Source: Corallococcus praedator (GTDB taxonomy: Bacteria; Myxococcota; Myxococcia; Myxococcales; Myxococcaceae). Taken from it: a DNA stretch of 57,101 nt. Position numbers and translations under genes: made by a program. How positions within the stretch are numbered: position 1 is the first letter of the stretch; every line of letters starts with the position of its first letter. Under the pieces are notes generated by a model. It was not told the DNA's origin, searched no databases, and saw only the letters and a list, made by a program, of their open reading frames with translations. The stretch covers positions 1 to 57,101 of the forward strand of contig NZ_RAWI01000015.1 in the NCBI RefSeq assembly GCF_003612125.1, in the 5' to 3' direction. Below are positions 19,301 through 36,359 of the stretch, one piece after another.

Positions 19301-22300
19301 GAGTGTCTCCAGCTCGTTGCCGGCGGGCAGCATGCGCACCGTCGCGCCGCGCAGCAGCGGCGTGAGGAGGCTGGTGACGGTGGCATCGAAGGCGATGGAG
19401 GTGTGCACCAGGGCGCTCTGCCCGGCTTCCACCTGATACGTCCTGGCGGCCCAGGTGAGGTACTGGACCAGACCGCCCTGGGTGATCATCGCGCCCTTGG
19501 GCAGGCCCGTGGAGCCGGACGTGTAGATGACATACGCCAGGGATTCGCTGCCCGCGCTGGAGGGCAGGGCCAGCGGGGACGCCGGGCCAATGAACTCCAA
19601 GGCATCCAGGAAGACGCGCTTGACGTACGACGACGCGAACGTCGCATCGAGCGCCTTCGTGGTCAGCAGGATCGCCGCGCGGGAGTCGGTCAGCATGTAC
19701 GCCAGCCGCTCGGCGGGGTACGTGGCGTCCAGCGGCAGGTACGCGGCGCCCGCCTTGAGCGCGCCCAGCAGACCCACGAGCAGTTCAATGGAGCGCTCCA
19801 GCCCGAGCGCCACCACGTGCTCCGGGCCGACGCCCCGCGAGCGCAGGTGGTGCGCGAGCTTGTTGGCGCGCGCATCCAGGGCGCGGTAGCTGAGCGAGCG
19901 CGAGCCGTCCACGACCGCCACCGCGTCCGGCGTCATCCTGGCCTGGGCTTCGAAGAGCTCCTGGAACGTCGTCGTCCGGGGGAACGGGACGGAGGTGGCG
20001 TTCCACTCCACCAGCATCCGCTGCTGCTCGTCAGGCGGCAGCGCGGAGGACAGGTGGTGCGCCTCCTCCGCGTGGAAGGCCAGGGCGTTCAGCACGCGTG
20101 CGTAGGAGGCGCCAATGCGCTCCACCTGCTCGTGCTCCAGCTCGACGGCGTTGTAGTCCAGCTCGAGCGTCAACTCCTGGGTGTGCGGCTCGGTCTGGAA
20201 GTGCACCGCCAGCGTGACGTTGGTGCCCTCGGAGCGGATGACGCCCAGCGTCTCCACCGAGGCCAGCGTGCCGGACAGGTCGTGCAGCACGTGGAAGTGC
20301 ATGTAGTTGAACATGACTTCGTAGAGCGCTTCACGGCCCCACTGCCGCTGGATCTCCGCCATGGGGTAGCGGCGGAAGGGATAGAGCGTGCGCTCGCTCT
20401 CGAAGGCGGCGTGGACCAGCGAAGTCCAGCTTCCAGGCGCGAGCTTCAGGCGGAAGGGTAGGGTGTTGAGGAAGATGCCCCGGAGCTTGGAGCCGTCGCC
20501 TTCCTCCGGCCGGCTGTTGACGCCCATGCCGGTGATGACGTCCTCGCGGCCGCTGAGCAGGCTCATGACCTTGAGGTGCGCGGCCACCAGGATGCTCTTG
20601 AAGGGCACCGACGCGGTCCGGGTCAGCGCCTTCAGCCCTGCGTGGATCTCCTGGGAGATGGGCACCTTGACGGTGGCGATCCTCGGCTCGCCCTCCGGCA
20701 GCGCACGCCGCCAGCGCGGCAGCCGCATGACGGAGCCGCCCGCGAGCTGGTCGCGCCAGTAGCGCTGATGCTCCTCCGACGCCAGCGCGCGCTGCTCCAG
20801 CGCCACGAAGTCGCGGTAGGTGAGGCCCGTCTGCTCCGCCGGGGGCGGCGTCTGTCCGCCCTGCAGCGCGTGGTAGTGGTTGAACATCTCCACCAGCGTG
20901 GAGTGCAGGCTCCAGCCGTCGATGATGGCGTGGCACTCGGTGAGCGTGAACTGGAAGGACCCCTCCGCCCGCTGGTGGATGAAGAAGCGCAGCAGCGGCG
21001 GCCGTGACAGTTCGAAGTGCCGCTGCTTCTCCAGCTCCAGCAGCTTGTGGATCTCCGCGTCCTGCTCCGCGTCCGACAGGTGGCGCAGGTCCACGAATTC
21101 GATGGAGAGGTGCGCGCTACGGTGCACCAACTGCAACGGCTGGCTGTACGTCGTCATGTCGAACGCCGTGCGCAGCACGGGTTGACGCGCGACGATGGCC
21201 TGCACCGCTTCCTCGAAGCGCACCGGATCCAACGGGACGCGCAGCCGCAAATGGAAGCTGTCGGTGTTGTGGTAGATGTTGGAGTTTGGCGCCAACGCCA
21301 TGTGGTACAGCATTCCCGCCTGGATGCGGGCCAGCGGGTAGGCGTCCTCGACGTCGGCGGGCAGCCGGGCGCGGTCCTCCGGCGTGATGAGGCTGAACGG
21401 CTCGGTGCGCGGCAGCTCCTCCGTCGTGGCCGCGCGGACCTCCGCGGCCTGGAGCAGGGTCGCCACCGTCTGGTGTTGGAAGAGCTGCTGGAGCGAGAAG
21501 CGGATGCCCTCGCGCTGCGCCAGCGTCAGCACCTGGATGCTGAGGATGGAGTCGCCGCCCAGCGCGAAGAAGTTGTCGTGGATGCCCACGCGCTCCACGT
21601 CCAGCACCTCGGCCCAGATGGCGCAGAGGACCTCCTCCGGACGCGTGCGGGGGGCGACGTACTGCGTGCCCAGGTCGGGACGGGACTGATCCGGCGTGGG
21701 CAGGGCCTTGCGGTCCACCTTGCCGTTCGCGGTCAGCGGGAACTGCTCCAGCATCACGAAGGCGCCCGGCACCATGTAGTCCGGGAGCTTCCCGAGCAGG
21801 TACTGCCGCAAGTCATTGATGCTGGGCGTGCTCTCCTTCGGCGCGGCCACGTAGGCCACCAGCGACTTGTTGCCGGGCACGTCCTCGCGCACCAGCACCA
21901 GGGCTTCGCGCACCGCCGGGTGCAGGCTGAGGACGATTTGGATTTCGCTCAGCTCGATGCGGAACCCGCGGATCTTCACCTGATGGTCGATGCGCCCCAG
22001 GTACTCCAGCTGTCCGTCCTTCGTGAAGCGCGCCAGGTCGCCGGTGCGGTAGAGCGCGGCACCGGGCGTGCGGCTGTACGGGTGGGGGATGAAGCGCTCC
22101 GCGGTGAGCGCGGGCCGGCCCAGGTAGCCGCGCGCGAGCCCCGCGCCGCCCACGAAGATCTCCCCCGCGACGCCCACGGGCACGGGCTCCAGGCGCGCAT
22201 CCAGCACGTAGAGCTGGAGGTCCGGGATGGCCACGCCGATGGGGCTCTGCTGCGTGCGCTCCGCCTCCGTCATGCTCATCGGACGGTAGGTGACGTGCAC

Positions 22301-24604
22301 CGTCGTCTCGGTGATGCCGTACATGTTGATGAGCCGGGGCTGCGTGTCGCCGTGCCTGCGGAACCAGGGCACGAGGCTCGCGGGCTCCAGCGCTTCGCCG
22401 CCGAAGATGACGTAGCGCAGGGCGAGCGGACGCGGGCCGGACTCGCTGCGCTCCTCGGCCTGGATGAGCTGGCGGAAGGCCGCGGGCGTCTGGTTCAGCA
22501 CCGTGACGCGCTCCTGGCTCAGCAGCTCGTAGAAGGCATCCGGCGAGCGCGAGACGAGGTACGGGACGATGACCAGCCGGCCGCCGTGCAGCAGCGCGCC
22601 CCACAATTCCCAGACGGAGAAGTCGAACGCGTAGGAGTGGAACAGCGTCCAGACGTCCTTCTCGTCGAAGTGGAACCACTCTTCCGTCGCCTCGAAGAGC
22701 CGGGTGACGTTGCGGTGCGGCAGCAGCGAACCCTTGGGCAGGCCCGTCGAACCGGAGGTGTAGATGACGTAGGCCAGGTGGTCGCTGTCGAGCGCGAGGC
22801 CCGGCGCCCGGGTGGGTTGCCCCGCGAGCAGCTCCGAGGCCTCCTCCAGCACGAACAGCTCCGTGCCGCTCGCCGGCAGGCGTTCGACCAGGGCGCGCTG
22901 CGTGATGACCAGCGGCATCCGGCTGTCTTCGACCATGAAGGCCAGCCGGTCCGCGGGGTACGTCGGGTCGAGCGGCACGTAGGCGCCGCCTGCCTTCAGG
23001 ATGCCCAGGATGCCCACCACCGTGGCCAGCGAGCGCTCCACGCACAGGCCCACCAGGGTTTCAGGTGCGAGTCCACGCGCCAGCAGCGCATGGGCAAGCT
23101 GGTTGGCGCGGGCGTCCAGCTCCGCGTAGGTCAGGCGCTCGCCGTCGCCCACCACGGCGATGGCGTCAGGGCGTCTGCGGACCTGGGCCTCGAAGCGCTG
23201 GTGCAGACAGTCCCGGCCGGAGAAGTCCTTGAGGACGGGCCAGACGTCGAGCAGTTGGTGGCGCTCGGGCTGCGTCAGCAGGGGCAGGGACTCCAGCCGC
23301 GCATCCGGCTGCGCGACGATGCCTTCGAGCAGCGTCTGGAAGTGCCCGCGCATCCGCTCCATCGTGGAGGGCTCGAACAGGTCGCGGTTGTATTCGAAGA
23401 AGCCGCGCAGCCCGTCCGCGCTCTCCTGGAGGTCCAGCGTCAGGTCGAACTTCGCGGTGCCTGTCTCCACCTCGATGGGGACAATCTTCGCGCCGGGGAG
23501 GACCAGCGCCTGCGGCGCCTGGGCCTGGAGGTTGAACGCGACCTGGAACAGCGGGGTGTAGGCCAGGTTTCGCTCCGGCTGCACCTCGTCCACCAGCCGC
23601 TCGAAGGGGATGTCCTGGTGAGAGTAGGCCGCCAGCGTCGTCTCGCGGGTGCGCTGGAGCAGCTCGCGGAAGGTGGGGTTGCCGGACAGGTCGCCGCGAA
23701 GGACCAGCGTGTTGACGAACAGGCCGATGAGTCCTTCGGTCTGAACGCGGCCCCGGCTGTTCTGCGGCGCGCCCACGAGGATGTCGTGCTGATGGGTGTA
23801 CCGCGACAGCAGGGCCTGGAATGACGCCAGCAGCGTCATGAACAGCGTGGCCCGCTCGCGCTGGCTCAGCCGCTGCAACTCCGCCACGAGCCTGGACGGC
23901 AGGTGCAGGGGCAGCAGCGCGCCGCGCTGGGTCTGGATGGCCGGGCGCGGGTGGTCGGTGGGCAGTTGCAGCAGGGACGCGCCCGCGAGCTGCTTCTTCC
24001 AATAGGCCACGTGCTCGGTGAGCACGCCTTCGGTGCTCAGCCACTCGCGCTGCCACTGGGCATAGTCCGCGTACTGGATGGGCAGGGGCTCCAGCTCCGG
24101 CTCACGGCCCGAGGAGAAGGCCGCGTAGAGCTGCGCTACCTCCTGGATGAGGATGCCCAGCGAGCCACCATCCGAGATGATGTGGTGCATCGTCATCACG
24201 AGGACGTGGTCCGTCGTGGTGAGGCGGAACAGGTGCGCGCGCAGCAGGGGGCCGCGCATCAGGTCGAAGGGACGGCGCGTCTCCTCCGTGGTGCCCTGGC
24301 GGGCCGCCTCTTCACGCTCGGCTTCGGGGAGCGCTTGCAGGTCCACGAGCACGACGGGCGCGGTGCCCTCCGTCGCGACGACCTGGACGGGATGTCCCGC
24401 CTCCTGCGCGAACGTGGTGCGCAGCGATTCATGCCGCTCCACCATCGCGTCGAAGGTCCGCTGGAGCGCGCCGACGTCGAGCACACCCTGGAGCCGCACG
24501 GCCCCCGCGATGTTGTAGCTCGGGTTGTCCGGCTGCATCAGGTGCAGGAACCACAGCCGCTGCTGGGCGAACGAGACGGGGAAGACGAAGGTTTCAGCGT
24601 TCAT
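10367..24604 (-). CDS. Four-module NRPS: C-A(Thr)-PCP, C*-A(Asn)-PCP, C-A(aromatic)-PCP-E, C-A(Orn)-PCP
   Basis: 4745 aa. Module 1: C with HHIISDG (about residue 141), A with YTSGSTG (about 614) and code DFWNIGMVHK = Thr, PCP with GGDS (about 1016). Module 2: an unusual C with CHAIIDG (about 1223) in place of HHxxxDG; A (about 1692) with code DATKVGEVGK, closest to Asn codes; PCP GGHS (about 2088). Module 3: C HHIVADG (about 2281); A (about 2755) with code DACTIAAVCK, of the Phe/Tyr/Trp type; PCP GGDS (about 3143); then an epimerase, HHLVMDAVSWR (about 3325) with EGHGRE. Module 4: a D-acceptor type C (YPLSPMQQGMLFH, HHLLLDG at about 3798); A (about 4271) with code DVGEIGSIDK = Orn; PCP GGHS (about 4671). 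The tail GLSEEELEKLLEG is an acidic docking helix. There is no N-terminal docking domain. Codes were read by hand; the Asn and aromatic calls are the less certain ones. Confidence 0.93.
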   Translation of the reverse strand: MNAETFVFPVSFAQQRLWFLHLMQPDNPSYNIAGAVRLQGVLDVGALQRTFDAMVERHESLRTTFAQEAGHPVQVVATEGTAPVVLVDLQALPEAEREEAARQGTTEETRRPFDLMRGPLLRAHLFRLTTTDHVLVMTMHHIISDGGSLGILIQEVAQLYAAFSSGREPELEPLPIQYADYAQWQREWLSTEGVLTEHVAYWKKQLAGASLLQLPTDHPRPAIQTQRGALLPLHLPSRLVAELQRLSQRERATLFMTLLASFQALLSRYTHQHDILVGAPQNSRGRVQTEGLIGLFVNTLVLRGDLSGNPTFRELLQRTRETTLAAYSHQDIPFERLVDEVQPERNLAYTPLFQVAFNLQAQAPQALVLPGAKIVPIEVETGTAKFDLTLDLQESADGLRGFFEYNRDLFEPSTMERMRGHFQTLLEGIVAQPDARLESLPLLTQPERHQLLDVWPVLKDFSGRDCLHQRFEAQVRRRPDAIAVVGDGERLTYAELDARANQLAHALLARGLAPETLVGLCVERSLATVVGILGILKAGGAYVPLDPTYPADRLAFMVEDSRMPLVITQRALVERLPASGTELFVLEEASELLAGQPTRAPGLALDSDHLAYVIYTSGSTGLPKGSLLPHRNVTRLFEATEEWFHFDEKDVWTLFHSYAFDFSVWELWGALLHGGRLVIVPYLVSRSPDAFYELLSQERVTVLNQTPAAFRQLIQAEERSESGPRPLALRYVIFGGEALEPASLVPWFRRHGDTQPRLINMYGITETTVHVTYRPMSMTEAERTQQSPIGVAIPDLQLYVLDARLEPVPVGVAGEIFVGGAGLARGYLGRPALTAERFIPHPYSRTPGAALYRTGDLARFTKDGQLEYLGRIDHQVKIRGFRIELSEIQIVLSLHPAVREALVLVREDVPGNKSLVAYVAAPKESTPSINDLRQYLLGKLPDYMVPGAFVMLEQFPLTANGKVDRKALPTPDQSRPDLGTQYVAPRTRPEEVLCAIWAEVLDVERVGIHDNFFALGGDSILSIQVLTLAQREGIRFSLQQLFQHQTVATLLQAAEVRAATTEELPRTEPFSLITPEDRARLPADVEDAYPLARIQAGMLYHMALAPNSNIYHNTDSFHLRLRVPLDPVRFEEAVQAIVARQPVLRTAFDMTTYSQPLQLVHRSAHLSIEFVDLRHLSDAEQDAEIHKLLELEKQRHFELSRPPLLRFFIHQRAEGSFQFTLTECHAIIDGWSLHSTLVEMFNHYHALQGGQTPPPAEQTGLTYRDFVALEQRALASEEHQRYWRDQLAGGSVMRLPRWRRALPEGEPRIATVKVPISQEIHAGLKALTRTASVPFKSILVAAHLKVMSLLSGREDVITGMGVNSRPEEGDGSKLRGIFLNTLPFRLKLAPGSWTSLVHAAFESERTLYPFRRYPMAEIQRQWGREALYEVMFNYMHFHVLHDLSGTLASVETLGVIRSEGTNVTLAVHFQTEPHTQELTLELDYNAVELEHEQVERIGASYARVLNALAFHAEEAHHLSSALPPDEQQRMLVEWNATSVPFPRTTTFQELFEAQARMTPDAVAVVDGSRSLSYRALDARANKLAHHLRSRGVGPEHVVALGLERSIELLVGLLGALKAGAAYLPLDATYPAERLAYMLTDSRAAILLTTKALDATFASSYVKRVFLDALEFIGPASPLALPSSAGSESLAYVIYTSGSTGLPKGAMITQGGLVQYLTWAARTYQVEAGQSALVHTSIAFDATVTSLLTPLLRGATVRMLPAGNELETLARVLQEERGHELVKLTPAHLQALSHLIPPAALARLDSTFVVGGEALAPATAEFWREHAPGVRLINEYGPTETVVGCSIHDVTRDGLREGIVPIGRPISNTELYILDERMQPVPVAVAGELYIGGAGVARGYLMRPSLTAERFVPDPFSGRPGQRLYRTGDLARFLPDGTLDFIGRRDGQVKLRGYRIELGEIEAALRMHTSVHDAVVLVREDEPGDPKLVAYVVPSPERQVEAISLRTHLLQRLPGYMIPSAFVAMEELPLTSNGKVNRKGLSSPTLRAIDTVVGPRNDTESLVASIWADVLRTDRFGIHDHFFDLGGHSLLATQVVSRVREAFGLELPISALFEAPTVATLAEHLQALRAHGAGEAPPPPLTAYPREEALPLSFAQQRLWFLDQMQSGSAFYNMPAVLRLTGTLVPETVRRCLEELLRRHEILRTTFQMSGQAPVQRIAPEATPALEFIDLRALPAERREEEARRLATEEAQRPFTLSTGPLFRGALIRLGEDEHLLLLTLHHIVADGWSLSVLVQEVAELYRAFSANQPSLLPRLPVQYGDYARWQREWLSGPVLERQRDYWKQRLAGAPAFLDLPTDFPRPPVQRFLGATHQGLLLPEDAAAKLRDLCRRESVTPFMALMAAFQVLLHRSTGETDIVFGTDIANRNHSGTEGLIGFFVNQLVMRGDLGGDPSFRALLAQARREALAAYAHQDLPFEDLVKALNPERDLAYSPLFQVKLILQNAPSSDLELPGLTLREESSSTGAAKFDMTWVVTDTARGLECLCEYSTDLYTQATIDRMMGHLREVLLGALARPEERISRLPLLSAQERHQVLGAWNDTASPLPEVLLAHQLFEAQAARTPDAVAVSFEEKQLTYRELDARANQLAWYLKERGVGPESRVGLCVERSLDMVVGILGILKAGGAWLPLDPTYPVERLGLMMQDASIPVLVTQEHLAEELPSLGLLVCLDSEWPQIARKPVTPPGVELSPDNLAYIIFTSGSTGRPKGTLLSHRGLCNTALAAGRGHRLHPASRVLQFAAFGFDASVCEVFSTLLAGARLCLASRDDIMPGPPLQALLASQAITTVTLTPSVLARLEPTGLPALETLISAGETCTPELARRWVGACHFINAYGPTEVTVCASLEDHVDPERPGIGKAWPNVRLYVLDARMQPLPVGVPGELYIAGVGVARGYLDRPELTAERFVPEPFGTVPGARMYRSGDRVRLRADGSLEFLGRLDQQVKLRGFRIELEEIEAALAERPEVSAVAVALREEAPGRKQLVAYVVPEEGMNPEPRALRDGLAARLPEYMVPSAFVLLQALPLTAHGKVDRKALPSLEQQHPQQRESTYVAPRTPVEQALADIWASVLSRERVGIHDDFFELGGDSIVSIQVIARATEAGLYITPKQVFQHKTIASLAPQVGQAQRPQAEQGAVMGPGPLTPIQRWFFEWERPQPHHYNQAVLLGLRQPLAPALLEEALRALVAHHDVLRLRFDSTPEGWKQTGTGLENTVTLRQVDLSGLEDGPQRAALEVEAQRAQAGFRLEQAPLMAAVLFDLGAQRGTRLLLAIHHLVMDAVSWRVLLMDLESACQQLLRDAPASLPPKTTSFLAWAQRLEHHAQGPELEQEAAYWLGQSSDVQALPVDDATGANTHASARTVTVSLETEETRLLLQEVPKSWRARIDEVLIAALAQALSSWTNQSRVRVQLEGHGREEIFEDVDLSRTVGWFTTTYPVTLELPEGGTPGARLRAVRDALQQVPRKGLGYGLLRYLRKDDVGQRIQAQPEPQVSFNYLGQLDSALSPASLFTASDEPSGSPHGSLGRRRQVLDVNAHVLGGRLEVSFTYSQALHQQATLERVAAEYLQALRTLVAQRASEDAARVSPGDFPLAPLSQPALDELVRTSPGIVDLYPLSPMQQGMLFHALLDPRESVYFERAAWTLEADLDVAALRRAWQQIIARYPILRTRFAWEGLAQPLQVVQREVHLPWEEHDLRDKPPEVQQRWQSDWMATDQARGFNPKQAPLMRVAVLRLAERSWRVVWSFHHLLLDGWSVGRVLNEMLAFYDAATRQQPLRMEEPPLYRDYVAWLVKQGTAQAEGWWREALKGFGEPTPLPGESGGQARSAPQVMGERRRHLSAEVTERLRALSRRHQVTLNTLVQAAWALVLGRHAGAEDVVFGATVAGRPPELPGVEQMVGLFINTLPTRVKLPPEQKVVDWLKAFQDWQVERAPYEYAPLVQVQGWSPVPRGTPLFESIFVFENYPVEEAVRQGASQFEIRDVVAQERTNYPLTLTAHADRELLLHIDFESPRLEAAAVERMLEQMGTVLEGMTEAEDKRLWQLSLLTGAERHRVLVEWNDTLVEPGQMACLPELIEAHARRTPDAIAVASPGSAPLTYGQLEERANRLAHHLRARGVGPEHLVGVCLEKSPELIIALLGILKAGGAYVPLDPSYPSERLTRMISEARLSLLLTQRDIAETLSNPAVELYLLEEEAPARAPLPANAPPWRSSPEELAYVVFTSGSTGTPKGVMVSHRNWANAYLGWERSYELTEGCRSHLQMASFSFDVFAGDFARAMGSGGKLVLCPREWLLEPTKLHALMKDEQVDCAEFVPAVLRGLLQHLEDTRQRLDFMRALIAGSDAWFVSEYHRLRGVIGGTTRLINSYGVTEATIDSTWFDGDGLGTEGNQLVPIGKPFANNRLYVLDTHQQPVPAGLAGELFIGGEGVARGYRLRPELTAERFVPDPFGPPGARLYRTGDRARYLPDGNIEFMGRADTQVKLRGFRVELGEIESTLGRHPSVQSAVVVLREDPKSPRRLVAYVVGASEALDTTVLRDFLRERLPDYMIPALMVRMDALPLTPNGKVDRRALPAPDATARAAEAQFVPPRSPTETDLLAIWREVLGLESISVLDTFFDIGGHSLLATQIISRANTAFQVTLPLRALFEYPTIAELAEQVVLAQLEQADSVALAQAMDEVDGLSEEELEKLLEGANE

Positions 24605-24699
24605 GGGCGTGATCGGAAATCAGGTAGGGCCCCGTGAGGGCGCGAGGACTGGCCTTGCGCGCCACACCGGCGGGGCCCGTGAAGAAGGAAGGGCTGCCT

Positions 24700-27600
24700 T
24701 CAGTCCCCTTTGTTGGGGGACTCGGGCAGGTTGAGGTCGGCGCGGGAGGTGGCCTGGACGCGGCGGGCCTGTCGGGGGCGCGCGACGAGCGGAGGCGGTG
24801 TCACGGAAGGCGTGCCCTGCTGCCGCGCCTCCAGGTGCTTCGCCATGGCTTCCAGGGTGGGCCGTTCGAAGAGGACGCGCAGGGACACGTCCACGCTCCA
24901 GGCCTCCTGCACGCGGGCGAGGATCTGCACGGCCTTCATCGAATGACCGCCAAGTTCAAAGAAGTCCTCGTGCAGGCCGACGCGCTCCACGCCCAGCACC
25001 TCGCGCCAGATCTCCGCGAGGCGGATCTCCAGAGGCGTGCGCGGCGGCTCGAACGCGGCGGTCGCGCGCTGGGACGGCGTGGGCGAGGGCAGGGCCTTGC
25101 GGTCGAGCTTGCCGTTCGCCGTGCGAGGGAAGGACTCCAGCGCCACGAAGTGCGACGGAATCATGTAGGCCGGCAGATGCGAGCGCAGGTGCTCCCGGAG
25201 CGCCTGGGCCTCCGGAGCGTCGCCAGTGCCGGGCTGGAAATAGGCCACCAGCTCCGAGCTGCCCGCGAGTTCCCACACCCGCACCGCCACCTCGTGGACG
25301 CCGGGGTGCAGGCTCAGCCGCGCTTCAATCTCTCCCAGCTCGATGCGGTGGCCGCGCAGCTTGATCTGCCCGTCCTCGCGGCCCACGTAGGCCAGGGCGC
25401 CATCCGGCAGGACGCGCACGCCGTCACCCGTGCAGTACAGCCGGGCTCCGGGCTCACGGCTGAAGGGATCCGGCACGAAGCGCTCAGCGGTCAGGTCCGG
25501 ACGGTGGAGGTAGCCCTGGGCCACCCCGAGTCCGCCGATGTACAGCATGCCCACCACGCCCACGGGAACGGGCTGGAGCCACGCGTCGAGCACGTACACC
25601 CGCGTGTTGTCGATGGGTCGGCCGATCGTGAGCCGGGCCTGCTCCTCCACGCGCGACACGGTGGACCAGATGGTGGTCTCCGTGGGGCCGTACATGTTCC
25701 ACAGCGATGCACCCCGGGCCCGCAGCGGCGCAATCAGCTCCGGGGGAAGGGCCTCGCCACCGCACAGCATCTTGAGCCGCGAGTCCCCGGCCCAGCCCAG
25801 CGCGAGCATCATCCGCCACGTGGAGGGCGTGGCCTGCATCACGGTGGCGCCGCTGGCCGCGAGCGCGGGAAGCAGTCGCGTGCCATCCACGGCCGTCTCC
25901 CGGCTGGCGATGACCACGCGCGCGCCGACGCTCAGGGGCAGGAACAGCTCCAGCACGGAGATGTCGAAGGCGATGGTCGTCACCGCGAAGAGCGTGTCGG
26001 CGTCGGTGATGCCGGGCTCGCGCTGCATCGACGCCATGAAGTTGGTGACCGCGCGGTGGGGCACCGCCACGCCCTTGGGTTTCCCGGTGGAGCCCGACGT
26101 GTAGAGCACATAGGCCAGGTGCTCACCGGACAGCGACAGGTGCAGCGGATCCGAAGAGGCCTGTTCCGCGTCCGCCAGCAGGACCGTCCGGACCTGGTGC
26201 GTCGGGGCTTGCGCGGCCAGTGCTGGCTCGGTCACGAGCAGCGCCACGCCACTGTCCTCCAGGATGTGGGCCCGACGCTCTTCGGGGTAGAGCGGATCCA
26301 GCGGCACGTACGCCGCGCCGGCCTTGAGGATGCCGAGCAGTCCCACGAGCAGCTCCAGGGAACGCTCCATGAAGATGCCGACCCGCTGTCCCGGCTCGAC
26401 GCCCAGGGAGCGCAGGTGGTGCGCCAGTCGGTTGGAGCGCGCCTCCAGCTCACCGTAGCTCAGCGCCTGCGCTTCGAAGCGGGCGGCGATGGCGTCCGGG
26501 CGTCGTGCGGCCTGGACTTCAAACAGGCCGTGCAGGCCCTGCGAAGGTGCCACCTCGCGGGACGTGGCGTTCCAGTCGCGCAGCAGGAGCGTCCGCTCGG
26601 GCTCGGTGAGCAGGGGCATCCGGGAGACGGGCTGCGCGGGGTTGTCCGCCACGGCGGTGAGCAGGGACAGGAAGTGTCCCGTCATCCGTTCGAGGGTCGC
26701 GGCGTCGAACAGGTCGGTGTCGAAGGTCAGGTCGCTGACGAGCCCGTGCGGCGTCTCGTTCATGGAGAGCGAGAGGTCGAACTGCGACGTGCCGCTTTCG
26801 ATCTCCAGCTGTTCAATCGCGAGCCCGGGCAGGGTCAGCGGCTCGGTGGGCGTGTTCTGGAGTGTGAACAGCACCTGGAAGAGCGGCGAGTGGCTCAGCG
26901 CGCGGGTCGGCTGGAGCGCTTCGACCAACTGCTCGAAGGGCAGCGCTTGATGGACGGAGGCCGCGAGCGTGGTGCGGCGCACCTGTCCCAGCAGCTCCGA
27001 GAACGAGGGTTCCCCGTCCAGCTTGAGGCGAAGGGGCAGCGTGTTGACGAACAGGCCGATGAGCGGCTCCGTCTGCGGCAGCCGGTTGGCGATGGGGAAG
27101 CCCACCACCAGGTCCTTCTGCCGGCTGTGGCGCGACAGCAGCACGCCGAAGGTCGCCAGCAGCGTCATGAACAGCGTGGACTCCGCCTCACGTCCGCGTG
27201 CCTTGAGCCGCGCGACGAGTTCCGCGGGCACGGTGAAGCGCCGCGTGGCGCCCTGGAAGCGCTGCGCGGCGGGACGGGGACGGTCGGTGGGCAGCTCCAG
27301 CAGGCCCGGAGCGCCGGCCAGATGCTCCTTCCAGAACGTGAGCTGCGGCTGCATGGCGCCGCCCGTGGCGCGCTCCTGCTGCCAGTGCGCGAAGTCCGCG
27401 TAGCGGAGCGACAGCTCGGGCAGTGACGGCGCCGTGCCGGTGGTGAAGGCCCGGTAGAGCTCCGCCAGCTCGCGGACCAGCACCCCGATGGACCAACCGT
27501 CCGAAGCGATGTGGTGCAGCGTGAGCAGCAGCACGTGTTCGCGGGCATCGAGCTGGAGCAGGCACAACCGCAGCGGCAGGTCGCGCGACAGCTCGAAGGC

Positions 27601-28133
27601 CTTGCGCGCCTCCTCCGCCGCGAGCCGCCGGACCTCCGCGCTCCTCATGTCCGCAGGCAGTGCCTGGAGGTCCACGCGTGGCAGCGGCACGGGCGCGACA
27701 GGCTGGATGCGCTGCACGGGACGTCCCTGCGCCTGGGCGTAGGTCGTCCGGAGGATGTCGTGACGACGGACGATCTCCTCCAGGCTCCGGCGAAGCGCGT
27801 CCACATCGAGCACGCCCTCAAGGCGCAGGGCCGCGGGCATGTTGTACGCGCCGCTCGGTCCCTGGAGCTGTTCCAGGAACCACAGGCGCTGCTGTCCGGA
27901 AGACAGCGGCACGTCCCCTTCGCGCGGCCCCGTCGGGATGAGCTCCGCGGCGGCCTGGAGTGACTGTCCCGCCTGGCGCAGGAACGCGGTGATCTCCTCC
28001 TTGCGCTCCTTCATCCGCCCCGTCAGCTCCGGGGTCATCACGCCCGGAGGCGCGCTGAAGCGCAGGCGTTCGCCTTCCATCCACAGCCGCACGTCCTGCT
28101 TGCGGAGCTGCGTCAGCAGTTCATCCAGGCCGC

Positions 28134-28137
<4 letters not shown>
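24700..28137 (-). CDS. Single-module NRPS with TubC docking domain: C-A(Gly)-PCP
   Basis: 1145 aa. Residues 1-51 match the TubC-type N-terminal docking domain (LLTQLRKQDVRLWMEGERL..., basic and aromatic), which binds the C-terminal tail of an upstream synthase. The condensation domain has HHIASDG at about residue 207. The adenylation domain has YTSGSTGKPKG at about 679 and hand-read code DILQLGMIWK, very close to known glycine codes. The carrier protein has GGHS at about 1067. The start is a GTG overlapping the stop of the upstream PKS-NRPS by 4 bp, so translation is coupled. A 95-bp gap separates it from the next synthetase gene, the largest gap in the operon. It should add the second residue, glycine. 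Confidence 0.92.

Positions 28138-36359
<8,222 letters not shown>

Noticed and set aside
12215-20461. A 2748-codon open frame on the plus strand opposite the large NRPS, and similar long frames at 6241-8508, 10253-12181 and 21017-23824
   Set aside because: They are the antisense shadow of GC-rich NRPS genes. Their translations are His/Arg/Gly-rich without domains, while the minus strand has complete NRPS motifs.
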